A program made the position numbers and the translations under genes. Source: Pseudopyrenochaeta lycopersici (taxonomy: Eukaryota > Ascomycota > Dothideomycetes > Pleosporales > Pseudopyrenochaetaceae). From it: a DNA stretch of 64,000 nucleotides. Numbering within the stretch: the first letter of the stretch is position 1; the number at the start of each line of letters is the position of its first letter. The notes under the pieces are model-generated. The model was given only the letters and a program-made list of their open reading frames with translations, was not told the DNA's origin and did not search any database. The stretch lies in contig NHZP01000028.1 of the NCBI GenBank assembly GCA_003313425.1, forward strand, positions 310,001 to 374,000, read 5' to 3'. This document shows, piece by piece, positions 21,598-33,300 of the stretch.

Positions 21598-21626
21598 TAC
21601 TATAAATTGCTGAGTGAGCTGCTAGT

Positions 21627-23079
21627 TATCCCTTGCACAAGTAAACGCGCCCGTACACGGGCCACATCAATAGAGCCAATTAGCGTACAGCGCCCCTCAA
21701 CACCCAAAATGTATCGTAATGATAGTGATTTTACGTGCCTAGTTATTTCTCAGTAAATACAAATCGCCAAACGCTGCAATCATGCCTTCTCGTGCTACAA
21801 AGCTCAGTAATGATCCTGATTTTGTTAACTACACAAAATACTCGAAAAAAACGAGGTAGTTTGCCTGATCTTGCGCGCACGCCGCCACCCAGTTGGCAAC
21901 CTCTACAAATCGACAACGCCGAACTCGGCAGCGCTCGTCTACCTGATGGAGTTGATGCCAGCGATCCTATTGCTTTGTTTGGTCTCTTTTTTGACGCTGC
22001 AGTGCTTGATAGGATCGCATACCATACGAATGAGCAGGCGCACAAGCTCCGCGACGAAGCACTAAATCCGCACGCGCGACCATGGAAACCAACCTCGCCT
22101 ACTGAGCTATATACCTACTTTGCGATAGTAATATATATGGGCGTACACCACGAGCCGTCGCTGCATGAGTACTGGGAGAAACAACACAATAACGCGCCCA
22201 CTCATGTAGTTAATAACTACATGTCAGAAACTCGATGGCAGCAGCTAGATCGCTACTTGTACTGTACAGAGGTTGACCAAACGTTCAAATCACCATTTGG
22301 ACGCGTGTGGGATCTCTCAGAGCACATCCGCGAGCATTCTTTAAGCTTTTGGGCTGCTGGGAAGCACCTCTGCGTTGATGAGGCTATTGCTAGGTTTACT
22401 GGCCGAGCTAGCGAGACCGTAACTATCAAGACAAAGCCTACGCCGGAGGGCTATAAAATATGGTGTTTAGGCAGCAACGGTGTCGTACTTAACTGGTTAT
22501 TTCATGCCAAAGGCGTTGGGCGTGGGCCTGTCAACCTTAACGCTGAGCTGAAGGCTCTGACACCTACAGAATCAGTACCCGTTACTCTTGTACTCGCCAA
22601 AAACGCTGCTGGCGAGCGTTTATTCTTACCAGGTCGCCACATTGTATGGGACGATAATCTCTTCAATACTATCCCAATGATGGAATACCTTAGAGAGCAC
22701 GGCGTTGGCGTTGCTGGGACGGTGAGAACAACTAATACAGCAACAGAAGAGGCTTTTGAGACAACAGCAGAGACTGAGGCTCTTAGTAGCTCTCCTACCG
22801 TCCGCTCTTGCAGTAAGCAGAAGCTGCGTAAAGAGCGCTTTAATAAGGATGTTGTAAGCCTCAAGACGCAGTTTACGCCTCAGATTGAGTGGGGAGAAAC
22901 CTTCTGGGCGCTCTCAGAGCGTCAAACTGTACTACAGCTAGCTTGGAAAGACTCACAAGTTGTCCTATTTGCTTCTACTGTTGCTGATGGTAAGTGCCGA
23001 GGCTCGCCGCCATGCCAAGCTTGAGCTGACGATAGTTGCCACCAGGTATTCAGTACGTCGAGCGTCAACGACGACGGTA
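21627..23079 (+). mobile_element. piggyBac-like element PB2, 3' truncated
   Basis: The left end TATCCC...CGCCCGTACACGGGCC aligns base for base in length with the PB1 left end (4461). The body is a close relative of PB1 without its amber mutations. Homology stops abruptly at about 23079, just past the second intron. The sequence continues as the inner part of a hAT gene, so the right third and the right TIR are lost. Confidence 0.8.
21782..23079 (+). pseudogene. piggyBac-like transposase of PB2, N-terminal frameshift and C-terminal truncation
   Basis: Starts at ATG 21782 (MPSRATKLSNDPDF). An extra A in a 7-A run at 21845-21851 shifts the frame. After that the frame is open to 23024 and contains WDLSEHIREH, HLCVDEAIARF, NWLFHAKGVGRGP, IVWDDNLFNTIPM and FWALSERQTVLQLAWKDSQ. 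The intron from about 22991 (GTAAGT...CACCAG) matches PB1 intron 2. PB1 intron 1 is absent here: FWAAGKHLCVDE is continuous. The gene is cut at VERQRRR near 23079. Confidence 0.85.
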
Positions 23080-23860
23080 AAGCTATTTTGTACTTCTTTA
23101 GCTCTCCATCGCGGTTGACAAAGTGTGCACATACTCCAAGGTAGTGTCGTCGATTTGGGGCCTTCTAAACGTCAAGAGAAAGGTGAATTTGATGAGGGGT
23201 ATCCAGCATCTCAGCCTTCGCTTCAAGCTTCCTATCTTTAAATGCCTTTTCGATGAGTTTTGGAACGGTTGTATGACTATCAATAAGAACTTTTTCAACA
23301 GCAGGATTGCAAAGGATCAGCAGGCTTCGTAATTCAGGCCATTCAACAGCGTGGTAAGGGAGATTGTGCACTACAATAAGCCGAGCAAGACATTCGAGTA
23401 TGAGATCCTTCTTAATGAGTGAAGATAAAACCTCATCTTTCTTAAGTTCTTCTCGCCTCTGTATCTCTTCATGCGCCTTCTTGAATGATTCTTTAATAGA
23501 CATATTCGTTGCTTTGCTTGTAGCTTGCTTTATGAGTGATTCTTCTTCTGTAATTGTGACTCCATGAGCCTTAAGCATGTGGGTTCTTGCATTGCCTGTA
23601 ACGTGTGTACTCCATGTAGGATGAGGATAATTACAAGTTGAATAAGCGCAGTACCATATGCGGTTCTTGTCTTTGTATTCAGGTTCTCCAGGTCTGCGAG
23701 GCCGGCCTGCCTTCCAAGTGTTAAGAGCTGCCAACGGCCTTGTTCGTCTGCGCTTGGCGCTGTGCAAGGTATCGTTATCAGCGATGTCAGCGGGGTACTC
23801 AGAGCTACAGAAGAGGGTTAAAGTGTTGCTGTTAGAGCTTTCAGAGGGTAAAGAAGCCAT
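23080..23860 (-). pseudogene. hAT transposase relic, N-terminal third
   Basis: Reads from 23860 (MASLPSESSNSNTL). A BED-type zinc finger (IWYCAYSTCNY ... ARTHMLKAHG, about residues 70-105) is followed by IVVHNLPYHAVEWPELRSLL and IHLSLDV. An in-frame TAG at the position of the expected Trp (LSLDV-stop-KAPNRRHYLGV) again fits TGG-to-TAG. Homology continues to KKYKIALP and ends at the joint with PB2 near 23080. The catalytic and dimerisation parts are missing. Confidence 0.78.
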
Positions 23861-25036
23861 TGTAAATTGGTCTAAACGAGTTTAGATACCTTGGTAAGAG
23901 TGGCTGTGGTGCTAGTCGAGGATATTGCAAATTTGACTTTGTGCCGCTTCGTCTTAGCATCGCTTAGATTACCCAATATGGAAGACATATACAACATTAA
24001 AAACGTCATAAATCAAGTCGATATGGCCTCTAAAGCCTATAGATATCGAAATCGTAACGATTGGGGCACTTTCAGTTAGTCGATATATCGATATCGACAG
24101 TGACTATATCGACGACCACCCTTTGTCAGACCGGCGGGAAGAATGTGAACATTGGGAACATTCTAAAATGTATGCGTTTGGCTATGCTTTCCTTAGACCA
24201 AAGAACCCTCATACAAACTGAAATGGGTTATTTGGGTTTGGCTCCAAAGGCTATTCTCCTGTAAGGCGCTGCGCAAAGGTTGCCGATGCCTGGTAACAGG
24301 ATTGTATTCAATGAAGAAGAAAGCTATCTCAGGAGTAAGGCAGCATTTATATCTGCCTAACTCCTCGTGACTCTATGATCGAGAGACTTCTAGAAGTTTC
24401 TAGGACTCCGAAGGTTCCACCGAGGAACATTACAACTAGGCTTTAGCCTCTTACATCTCCCAGGAGATGTCCGTGTTGTCTTGTTAGGCTGTAAGTGTCC
24501 AATAGTCCTGAGGCCATTTAGTAGTAACGTCAATCTCTATTATGTTATTGGAGAATGTTATGTCCATGGTCTCATGGATGGGGAGATTCTGAGCCCGGAG
24601 AGTGGAGAAAATACTTTAGAGCGAGAATTTATATTATGTTAGCCTTGGGGCCCGACCCGAGTCATGCCAGCCGTATGGGAATCTCTTTTCCTCGTCGAAG
24701 GCTGACGTGCTGGAAGGAAATAGCTATAAAATTAATGCGCATGCAGCTTATATTTATATAAGTGCGGTGTGGTGATTGCGAAGGTCTGAAAGAAAAAGCG
24801 TCTCGCCACACGGTGTGTCCGTTAGTTTATGACACACCCCCCCTAGTTGGATGCCAGGTCACGTGATGTGACGGCTCATCACAAACGGTGATTTGATGTG
24901 ATGAGCCATTCCCAAAACACACCCTTAGCTATCAATCTGTATATATAGGTCTCTAGCTTGCAGGCAGGATAATCATCACTTCTTCTTCCTATTCTCAACA
25001 GTGTCTCGCTACGCAGTGAGGGACGTTAATCACTGC
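23861..25036. other. No gene; possible hAT subterminal and LTR-like sequence
   Basis: Positions 24045-24115 hold ATCGATATCGA-type repeats of the kind seen at hAT ends. Positions 24820-25036 contain a CACACC-rich stretch, the stem-loop listed separately, TATATATAGG near 24950 and a TTCTTCTTCC tract. That combination resembles a transposon or LTR promoter. I cannot define boundaries. Confidence 0.35.
24873..24907. repeat. Inverted repeat GGCTCATCACA / TGTGATGAGCC
   Basis: An 11-bp perfect stem with a 13-bp spacer, in a region without a gene. It could be part of a degenerate repeat end or a regulatory palindrome. Confidence 0.6.
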
Positions 25037-28000
25037 CAGTGTGGCCAATGGATGGAACGGATCGTCGATCCAATCCAACGCCACAAAATCCAGGGGTATC
25101 CAGTCCAATCCAAATCCAATCTAGTTCAATCCATTCAGCCTTAGCCATAGTGGTCTGAGCGGGTGATCAATGTGTATTATGGAAATCTCTACAACGCCCA
25201 TGGGGATAATTTCGTTAGAAAATGGTTGTAATGGATTAATCTAAAGTATGATGTTAGAGATCTTGCTACAAAATATGACATCTTTTCTCATTCAACCGGC
25301 TTTTGCCTTATGTCGATAATACCGGCCTTGTCCCATGAATACAGACACTGTGCTGCCTGTGCTGTACTACACTGTAGATGATTGCGGCGGTCAGTTATCA
25401 TCATGCCCAATCTACTAAATATTCTTTCTGGCTCATCGCTCATTGCCGGAATACTGAGGATATCGATAGCCATCTGCGCAAGCTGCGGATACTGGGCTTT
25501 GCCAGTCGTTGTCCACCAGGCGATTGGCTCGTCACACTCGATCTGCCCTTGAGTGCAATAGCGGTCATATTCATCCTTTCTCTTCTCACGGTTAGCTGTC
25601 TGCGCAGCTTTGATACCTCTCATTCGATACGCTTGAACGCCCGTGGGCTCACCATCGCGCGGGTTCTTCTTTTGGGGCGAAAGGGCATCTGAAATGGGCT
25701 GTTGCTTGTAGCTGTCAAGCCAGAGCCTTTTGACTGCTCTCTGCCCGTCTTTGATCCACTTCGGCTGCTTGTTCCAGAACGCTTCGAGATAATCCCAGTT
25801 CTTCGCAGGATCAAGAACGACGGCGGCAAGGTAGACAGGCGAGTCTCCAGGCTTCTGGTAATACTGTTGAGCTTTGTCGATTGCAAGCTTGATTTGGGCC
25901 TTGAAATGCCATTCCCCTTGAATAATGTCTTCTGCTGCAGATTCGTATGAGGCATAAACAGCAGTCAGCTCTTCGAGAATATACTCGATATCCTGAATGA
26001 CGTTTGTCAGCCCGCTGGATGTACCATCACCTGGTCGACCCTGTAGATCTAGCGTCGCCTCATAACATGGCCTGAGCAGTCTTTCATACTCGGAGAGTAT
26101 GTCCCAGTCCTTTTCCGTTAACCTATCTGTGAAGATGTCCTTGCAGATTGCTGCATCCTCAACTGGCAACTTTGTACCCTTGGCATTGTTCCGTTTGATC
26201 AGTCTCTCTTCTGATTCAAGCCAATAATCGAGAGCATTGCGGAGTTTATTCGCACGACGGAGCATATTATAGACGCTATTCCAGCGTGTATTGTTGTCTC
26301 GGCAGAGCTCGTAAGTCTTGAGGTCGGCTTTATCGGCCTCACCATCGGATTCTTCGATGTATTTCTGCTGTGCTACGGTGCATTAAGAACTGAATTTGCC
26401 GGAAGGGCAGTAAACTTACCTGCGATCCATCTAGCTCGTCGTTGGGGACTTGAATACGTCCAAACAACCAGGTTGTGAAGTTTGCCGACCGGTCCGTTTT
26501 TTCTCCAATGCCTCAAACTCTCTTTGATGTTATTTGGCATCTGATCCTCCATTTCGAATAAATCTGGGTCCACGCCGAAAAGAAGATGGCGAGCAATGAG
26601 ATTGATAATATGGCCAGAGCAGCGAAGGCGTCGTTTAATAGCATCAAAACCATACGTCTCTGCAAGAGCATCCATTGCCGTATCGTTGTTCGAAGCGTTG
26701 TCAAGCACAAAGTATCCAATCTTGTTCATGACCTCAAAGTCGTCGATAACCTTGCTGACCCCATCGGCGATGTTGATACCTGCGTGTGAGCCCAGTTGCT
26801 CTGGAGTCGAGAGAAGGATGCATCGAGCCTTAAAGTCCTTGTTGAGAAAGTGAGCGACAATGCCGTTGAGGGATAATAGGTTTCCGGAGGTCCAGAGATC
26901 AAATGCGAAGTGGACTTTACTCGAAGCATCTTTCAACTCCTTCTTCACTGTCGCTTTATGAAGCTCAAAACCATGAGCTACCCAGGCCGAAATCGTGGTA
27001 TGGGAAGGCATTGCAGGTTCCGCACGGGAAGAGAGGTATCTAATGAGCTCACGGAACGCTGCACTATCAACTTGACGAAAGGAGACATTGTCATAGACAA
27101 TCCAACGAACGAGAAGCCTCTGGAATCGATTCGTATCAAATTCGAGCGCTAAATAGTTCATGATTTCCTGTTCTCGAGGAATAGACGCGTCGAGGCTAGC
27201 AGTTTCCGCCGTAGAGGGAGCGGGCTTGCCTTTCATTGTCCAGAGCCACCTCTTTGAGGTATCATTGATAACTTCTTTGTTGTCTTTATCCCAGGCTAGA
27301 TGATGGATATCTCGTAAATGTGTATTCGCGGCAGAGGTACCATTGTCGGTGTTGTAATGGCCACCTTTCCCAGCCAGATGACATTCCTTACAGAGCCAGA
27401 ATCTTTTCTTCGTCCCCTGCTCCTCTGTCGGCGCGCCAAACGCCCAGAACCATCCTCGAATCCTCTTCATTGAACGTGACAAAGGGATTGAATGCCCGGG
27501 AAGCAACCTCCATTGCACCCATGACCAATCGTGGTCCGAATCGGTATAATGGGACTCATTGGCGACGAAAGCTCGGCCATCCTATTCAGAGAAAGGTTAG
27601 TATAAGTGCAAGAGGATTATTTCAGGGCCCTACTGTGGAGAGTGGTGCAGACAGTGCAGAGCATGTTGAAGGAGCAGATAGAGCAACCTTCTCCCCCTCA
27701 AATGACCGTAAAGCGTCAACCGTAAGAGGTAATAGTGATGTCATGTGACGCAGTAATAACAGTAGTGATAACTGCTGCAGAGAGCAAAACAAGAACAATA
27801 ACTTAATGAGGCATGTTAGATCCAGAGCTAATTTTTTTTTTTTAAAGGTGCGACACCTTCAACGCCTTGCAACTCAGACTTCGTCACCTTGGGCTCGTTT
27901 TATAAGGAAGCAAATAGCTATGATTCCAGTGGCTTATGCACGGAGTATCTGTCGCCCCGTACTCAGAATTATCTTCACGATAATGCGAAGAAATTCGCTC

Positions 28001-28198
28001 GGAATCAGCCATTTCGCTTAGCTAGCAAATATGGCTTACGCATTGGCACTATGATGCCTCGTTCTCTAATCTCCACCACAATGTGGCGGCAGTAATTTCG
28101 ATTTGGATTCATTGGATTCCTCCATCCAATCCAATCCAATCCAAAACGAAGCGGATTGGATGGACAATCCAAATAGCTTCCATCCATTGGCCACACTG
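25037..28198 (-). mobile_element. hAT element H1, complete, with 8-bp target duplication
   Basis: The ends are CAGTGTGGCCAATGGATGGA at 25037 and the reverse complement ending at 28198. ATCACTGC is duplicated at 25029-25036 and 28199-28206. The subterminal regions are full of ATCCAATCC-type repeats (25070-25140 and 28100-28170), the usual binding arrays of hAT transposases. The gene inside is open in two exons, so the 3162-bp element may be autonomous. Confidence 0.93.
25288..27470 (-). CDS. hAT transposase of H1 (two exons, about 711 aa)
   Basis: Nuclear transposase. Exons are 27470-26420 and 26372-25288, with intron 26373-26419 (GTAAGT ... GTAG, 47 bp); the phases join ...RWIA|QQKYIEESDGE. 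A BED-like zinc finger lies at the N-terminus (GWFWAFG ... FWLCKECHLAGKGGHYNTDNG ... HLRDIHH). The RNase-H-like core has VHFAFDLWTSGN and YFVLDNASNNDTAM. The hAT dimerisation region lies at the end (IAWWTTTGKAQYPQLAQMAI ... IPAMSDEPERIFSR). The start is uncertain: ATG 27470 is the first in frame, but an alternative frame just upstream reads SRAFNPFVTFNEE, so a longer N-terminus via a small intron or frameshift is possible. Confidence 0.88.
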
Positions 28199-28206
28199 AT
28201 CACTGC

Positions 28207-28807
28207 GGGTCTCCGTTTCCCATTTTCGTCCTTCAAAGGTGGGAAACTTTAACAGGCAGTCCTCAGTCTCGGTGAGCGGAGGCGACGTCATCACACTTGA
28301 CGATGTCGACCGTAAACTGGCCCATAACTTCTATACTGTATCGCGTACATCGCTGCCAGCGTAATTTCCAGCGCAGTGCGCTAACTCGCAGTTCCAATGG
28401 TCAGTGTATTCTCAGCATCGTAAACTTACTTCCTTGTTGTGCTGCTAGCGCGCGAGACCACTCGTTTTCCTGACGAGACCATTCCTCTTCTAGAGAACAT
28501 CACTCTTCCTCCAGAAGCGGCCATTCCTCTTCCTAGCGGAACCACTTGGGATGATGAAATCCGTTGCATCACGCAGCCCATTGCTGCGTCTCCCATTCAC
28601 GCGACAAGACTGCGAATGGTTACAGCGAAATCAGCCGCTCATTACTGGTCAGCGGCATTGACTAGCCAGCGAGATTTAGTGGTCAGCAACGCTTGATGAA
28701 CGAATGGTGTGGGAGCGTGGCGTCTCTGTCGGAGGATTTAAAGAGGAACATCGACTTTACAAGTCACGTCTTGCAGGCAGTGCAGCCTCTTATTTCAAAA
28801 CCAATTC
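28207..28807. other. No recognisable gene
   Basis: This stretch is flanked by the hAT target duplication and the helicase relic. It has a repetitive flavour around CATTCCTCTTC (28485-28540). It may be non-coding or a decayed part of the helicase-bearing element. Confidence 0.35.
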
Positions 28808-29108
28808 TTGCCAAGGGCAAACTATGATACCGTTGTGGTGGAGTTCGGGGGGGACGTAGACGATGAACGTAGAAGGGCGGGCGGTGCCCAGCCGCTACGA
28901 TCCGTACAGTCTCTACGTGCAACTATCACGGTGCAGGTCTCTAGATGGTATAATGCTGCTCTCAAAGGCGCGAGAAACGGATATCATAGGCAATACTGTT
29001 CCAGAGAATATGATAGAGGCGGAAACGAGGCTGGAAGAGCTCAGTGAAGCGACAGTCAGGGAGGCGGAAACATGGGACTGGCATAATCACAACCCTATTG
29101 ACGTGTAG
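28808..29108 (+). pseudogene. C-terminal relic of a PIF1-like/Helitron helicase
   Basis: Two overlapping frames give YDTVVVEFGGDVDDER and then AVPSRYDPYSLYVQLSRCRS, DGIMLLSKARETDIIGNTVP and ENMIEAETRLEELSEAT. This is the conserved tail (QLSR-type motif VI) of PIF1 helicases as found in fungal Helitrons and in related host families. The Walker motifs and all upstream domains are absent, with a frameshift near 28860. I cannot tell whether the source was a Helitron or a free-standing PIF1-like gene. Confidence 0.7.
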
Positions 29109-29895
29109 GTATCAATGAAAGCGTCTATACACGAGAACTGAGGTCATGCAACGCCATCAGAAGAATGCCGACGGGGCGGAGTAGCTATTTAAAGATGGAG
29201 AGGTGACCATGCCCAGAAAAAGCCGGGCTGATCACTCACTCGTTAGTTCGCGCACGGCACTCCGCGTGAGAGCCTGAGAGGAGAGCAGCCGGTGCTTGTG
29301 ATACATTTTCCGCGTGATTGCAAAGGCACGTCACGTGTGCTCCCCGAATGGGTGGGGGAGATAATGAGGGATGGAAATGAGGTATGGAAAAGGGCGGATG
29401 CGGGGGAATTTGCGGGGAAAGGGTTAGTTGAGCAAGGCTTGATCACGAGGTGATCAGGTGCTTAGTTGGAGCTCTTAAGTTTCAGTTTTTTTGCTTTTTT
29501 TGTTTCAGAACTTTTTAGGGCGTTTTCTCTCTCGCGCGTCCTGAGAGCCTCTCATCTCTTCGTTCCTCAAGGCATGGTAGGAAGGAATCATATTTGCATC
29601 AACCCACAAATATTTGCCTCATGTAAAGAATGAAACCCGTTATTGCGGATCCCGCATAGCGCGGGTAAGTAGATTCATGTCGTAATTTTTACACGTTATT
29701 GAGAGGTGGTTGAGGGGATCTAGTTTTGCAACGAATAATTGGGTCGGGATCTTATAGCGAGATCTGAATGAATGACGTCCCAGGTGGCGCACGGCAAGGG
29801 CTTGGAGATTTATATTCTCATTGGCTGGGGCGCGTTCTAGTTCTTCACTTTTATCTTCATTCTTAAGGCTCACTTCTTTTACCAGTTCACTCATC
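29109..29895. other. Intergenic; upstream region of hemerythrin gene
   Basis: No open frame of note. A CCCGC...GCGGG stem-loop (29652-29666) followed by TAAGTAG could be taken for a Helitron 3' end, but the terminal bases do not fit CTRR-T. The last ~80 bp before 29896 have a CT-rich tract (CTTCACTTTTATCTTCATTCTT), typical of fungal promoters or 5' leaders. Confidence 0.4.
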
Positions 29896-30397
29896 ATGGA
29901 GATATCTGAAGCCGTAAAGGCCGGCCATGACCGGATTCGCAAGGCATATTGCGATTTTCATAACGCGAAAACCAGCTCCAGCAGAAAAGAACAGCACAAC
30001 CAACTTCTGTACGAAGTCGCGGGGGACATAATCAGCGAGTATTCAGTGCTCTGCCATTATTACGAGCTTATTCTTGCGGACGGGAGTGTGATGGCAGAGG
30101 ACGAAAGGAGGACGCACACTGACGTGCGTCCAGACCTCGTTGCGCACCATACCCATAACAGACAAGCTGACTGGGTAGTAGATTGCTCGATATCTCAAAA
30201 GGCTCCAGGCCCTCCCAGGCGAATGCCTCGATTCAGATCACGAGCTAGAAAGCCTCTGGATCCGTTTATCTGAACACTTTGAACAGCAAGAAGATTGCGA
30301 TCTGCCGGCTCTCGAAGAGAAATTATCGAGAAAAGAGTCTATGGCTGTTGGGAAAGCTTTCGAGAAAACTAGAGAAGTGGCTCTTGCTCTAAACTAG
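29896..30397 (+). CDS. Hemerythrin/HHE-domain protein, two exons, 147 aa
   Basis: Exons are 29896-30123 and 30182-30397. The intron (30124-30181) has GTGCGT, GCTGAC and GTAG, and both sides are in phase 0. The product begins MEISEAVKAGHDRIRKAY. It follows the four-helix hemerythrin layout: helix 1 with His in KAGHDRI, helix 2 around YEVAGDIISEYSVLCHYYE, helix 3 with RTHTDIARYLKRLQ, helix 4 with LWIRLSEHFEQQEDCDLPALEEKLS, and the closing FEKTREVALALN. Such proteins bind a di-iron or other metal centre in the cytosol. Compared with the usual fungal pattern (...ELARHS..EELVVYP...) helix 2 lacks one expected His and the C-terminus is shorter, so metal binding may be altered. The intact splice frame argues for a real gene. 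Confidence 0.72.
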
Positions 30398-33300
30398 AAG
30401 TGTGTCAACATATTGGGCACGACGTTACTGCAACGTGGCCATCAGTCTCCTTCGGCAGCTTCCCCGCGGCAAATACCGCGTGGGCGTGGCGACCACTAAC
30501 CTGCAGGTTGCAACACAGCAACGTAACTTGTATGCTCTAGTAAAATCGAACATGCTACTGTTTTAGCGCCAATATTCCCAAGGCTGATGGAAATTGTACT
30601 GTGTTAGACGGAGGGGAGGTGTTTCGGCTGAATTGAAACATGCGTCAGCGGCTTCAGATCTGCCGTATATTAGCTTTCTTGGTACCCTGTGGCGTAAGAA
30701 CAAACCAAGCCTGCCCACTCCCATGATTCATTTCCGCCAAGCCTCTGCAGACAGCCCTATTTTGTATGGGGCTTGGCGGAAATGAATTAGTACATGGAGG
30801 TGATAACCTGAGTATGACGCTGCCTTGACGATCAATAAACTGTTCTTTTAAGAAGGCCCTAAACATAGTGGAACTTAGAGGGAGGATTTTCTTCAGAAAA
30901 TTTTAATTTGCTAGGGTTATTTTTCCCGTATCGAACCTTGAGCGAAAGTCGGTATAAACGTGATGTTACAGCATTCGTGGTTCACAACTTATTGGGTTCC
31001 ACACGAGCCTCGGCGGTGATGTCATTCGATCGAGATGGAGATTCACATTGCTGATGTAGCGCCTGCTGGGTCCAGCGACCCCTCTTGTACAAGGGCCTAC
31101 CATGAACGTATTGGCCCGCTCATCAATGCGCTTTCCGTAGTAATCGACATTTCTCGCAGCTCGGCATCATCAAGAGCTCAGCCAAAACAAGCCACCCGAT
31201 CCCACCAGCGATCGACCTCCCCTCCACCCCACGACAGCATCTTTCAGGCGCTCTTGATTCCTAAATCCCTACAACATGCATTCCGACTCTTTTGCGCATG
31301 TTGCCCCACCTACCGCTCCACCTCTCTCCATATACATATACACGCAGGAGTATCCGCAGCCTTCGTACGACCGATAACCTAGCATACGCTCGTCCAGTCT
31401 TAGCTGCAAGATTAAGAGTACGATGCGGCACTATTCATCGTACTACACGCATCAGGAGCTGGAACGCGAATGTGATCATGAGCATGAGCGCAGGGGTAGG
31501 AGCAATAGAGGGGGTGGCGGGGCGGGGCGGGCAATAAGGAATTAGAGAAGCGGCCGAGCATTGGTGACACGCTGCTGTTGGTTTGCGGCATTATCTGTGG
31601 CGCGATTAGTGGGCGGAGACGGTGACTAGGAGGCGACTCTGGCATTTCGGGCAGCGAAAGCTCAAATTCAGGGAATATGACTCTGATAGACATTAGGTTT
31701 CGCTCGAGGTATGGAGCACCTTTATACCTTTCTCTTGCCGCTCGGCTGAAAACCCGGGGCAGCCTCATGCATCTCGGGCGTTCGACGCTCTTGCATCCAT
31801 GGCGCGTTGTCCGTCCATGCACGCTCTGTGCCTTCACGACAAGCCACGTAAACCAAGGGGGGTGGCATCCATGCTCCCCTCACATCGGACGATACGAGGA
31901 TGCATGCACCCGACCGCTATCGTATAGTACTGCCTGCCTACACTTGCCCTGAGACCAATCCCGGTGTGCGGAAACGATGTGTTGATGTAGGTGAAGAGAA
32001 GATGGTATGCAGCCCTAGGCGTGGCTTCTTGCCAAATATAACCACCATCAGATACAGTTCCGCCAGCCATCGTTAACAATCTGGACTCCTCATGACCCGT
32101 AAGATATCAAACTTGGACACTTCTTTACGGCGCTAATGATTGCAATGCTCAGACCGTGCGACAGCTGTATCACCAAAATATGCAGAGCCTTTCCACTTTC
32201 GCATCCGCTTGCAACGACGGCGCTCTATCAGTGACACTCAACCCACTTGCCGAAGCGCAGGCTTCGATCTTGGTACTCCGTATCATGCGAGTCTCCGCCG
32301 TCCGCTGCCTGCTCACTATGTCTGAGATCCACCACCCCGTCTTGTCTAGACATTTCCTAATCTCACCGTATCCCCCTTAGCGAGCTGAAACTAGACATCT
32401 GGCTGCTGCTTGGTATATGGATCGGTCGCGATGGGCTCGAGAAGCATGAGGACGTGATAGGCTTGGGCACATTTCTGTTCGGTCAGCGGCGGTACGAATG
32501 ACGGGTCTGCGGAGCTTGAGGGCGACGTGATAGTTTATCTCTAGACATTGTTGTGCACCGGACCGCATCGCGAAGTTGTACGATGGCTGTGTTGAAAGCT
32601 GATTGCTGTTTCGATGCTGAGCGCGTTGAATAAGCGCTAGGCCCTTCGGAACCTCAGCCCTGCTCCCAACCCTGGGTCAGAATAGCGCTTGGGCCGAAAC
32701 AGGGCCCAGAGTCTGAGTCTAGGCTTGGCTATGACGCTATCTTCGTTTTCTGATCACGTGCGGGAACCTTCTAGAATAGCGGAATGCCACCTTCGCTCGT
32801 CCACGTCAAGAGTGTTCTGTGCAAAGCTACGTAATTAATTAACGTCAATCCCTGCGCAACGAAAAACCTCCCTCAACGTAAAAAATCACGGGTACTTCGA
32901 CTTTGAACAGTTCAGACTCAGAGCACACCTCGAGATCTGCCGTATATTTGTGACAATCGTGCAGTGTGGGCAATCCCGAACAAGCAGGCACCTTCGTACC
33001 TAAAAATTACTATCGCGTTGACGCCTCCGTCTTCCCTCGCTGCAGCACCACCATTAAGCTTGTCCTGCCTTTGATACATCTAGAAGAATCCTATCTGAGC
33101 CTGCGAACCTCACCGCAGCATTGGTAAGTCATCATCAGCCCTAGGTTGGGTGTGGTGCGAAGATTCATGCAAAGTCGCCACGCGCGTTAGTACTTCTAGA
33201 TGAAGCAATTGCTAATCCTAGCTAGTATAGCACGACCCTGCACATCTTAGGCGAGGCTTATGAAGTAATTTAACATCTATTATCGGATCGCCCTGTGACT

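Noticed and set aside
29652..29672. Helitron 3' terminus (hairpin plus TAAGTAG)
   Set aside because: A GC hairpin is present downstream of the helicase relic, but the last bases do not match CTRR followed by T, and no 5' TC end was found.
31412..31693. 93-codon minus-strand gene with TATAAAG upstream
   Set aside because: The promoter-like box is suggestive, but the protein is Pro/Ser-rich without homologues that I recognise and no downstream exon could be joined.
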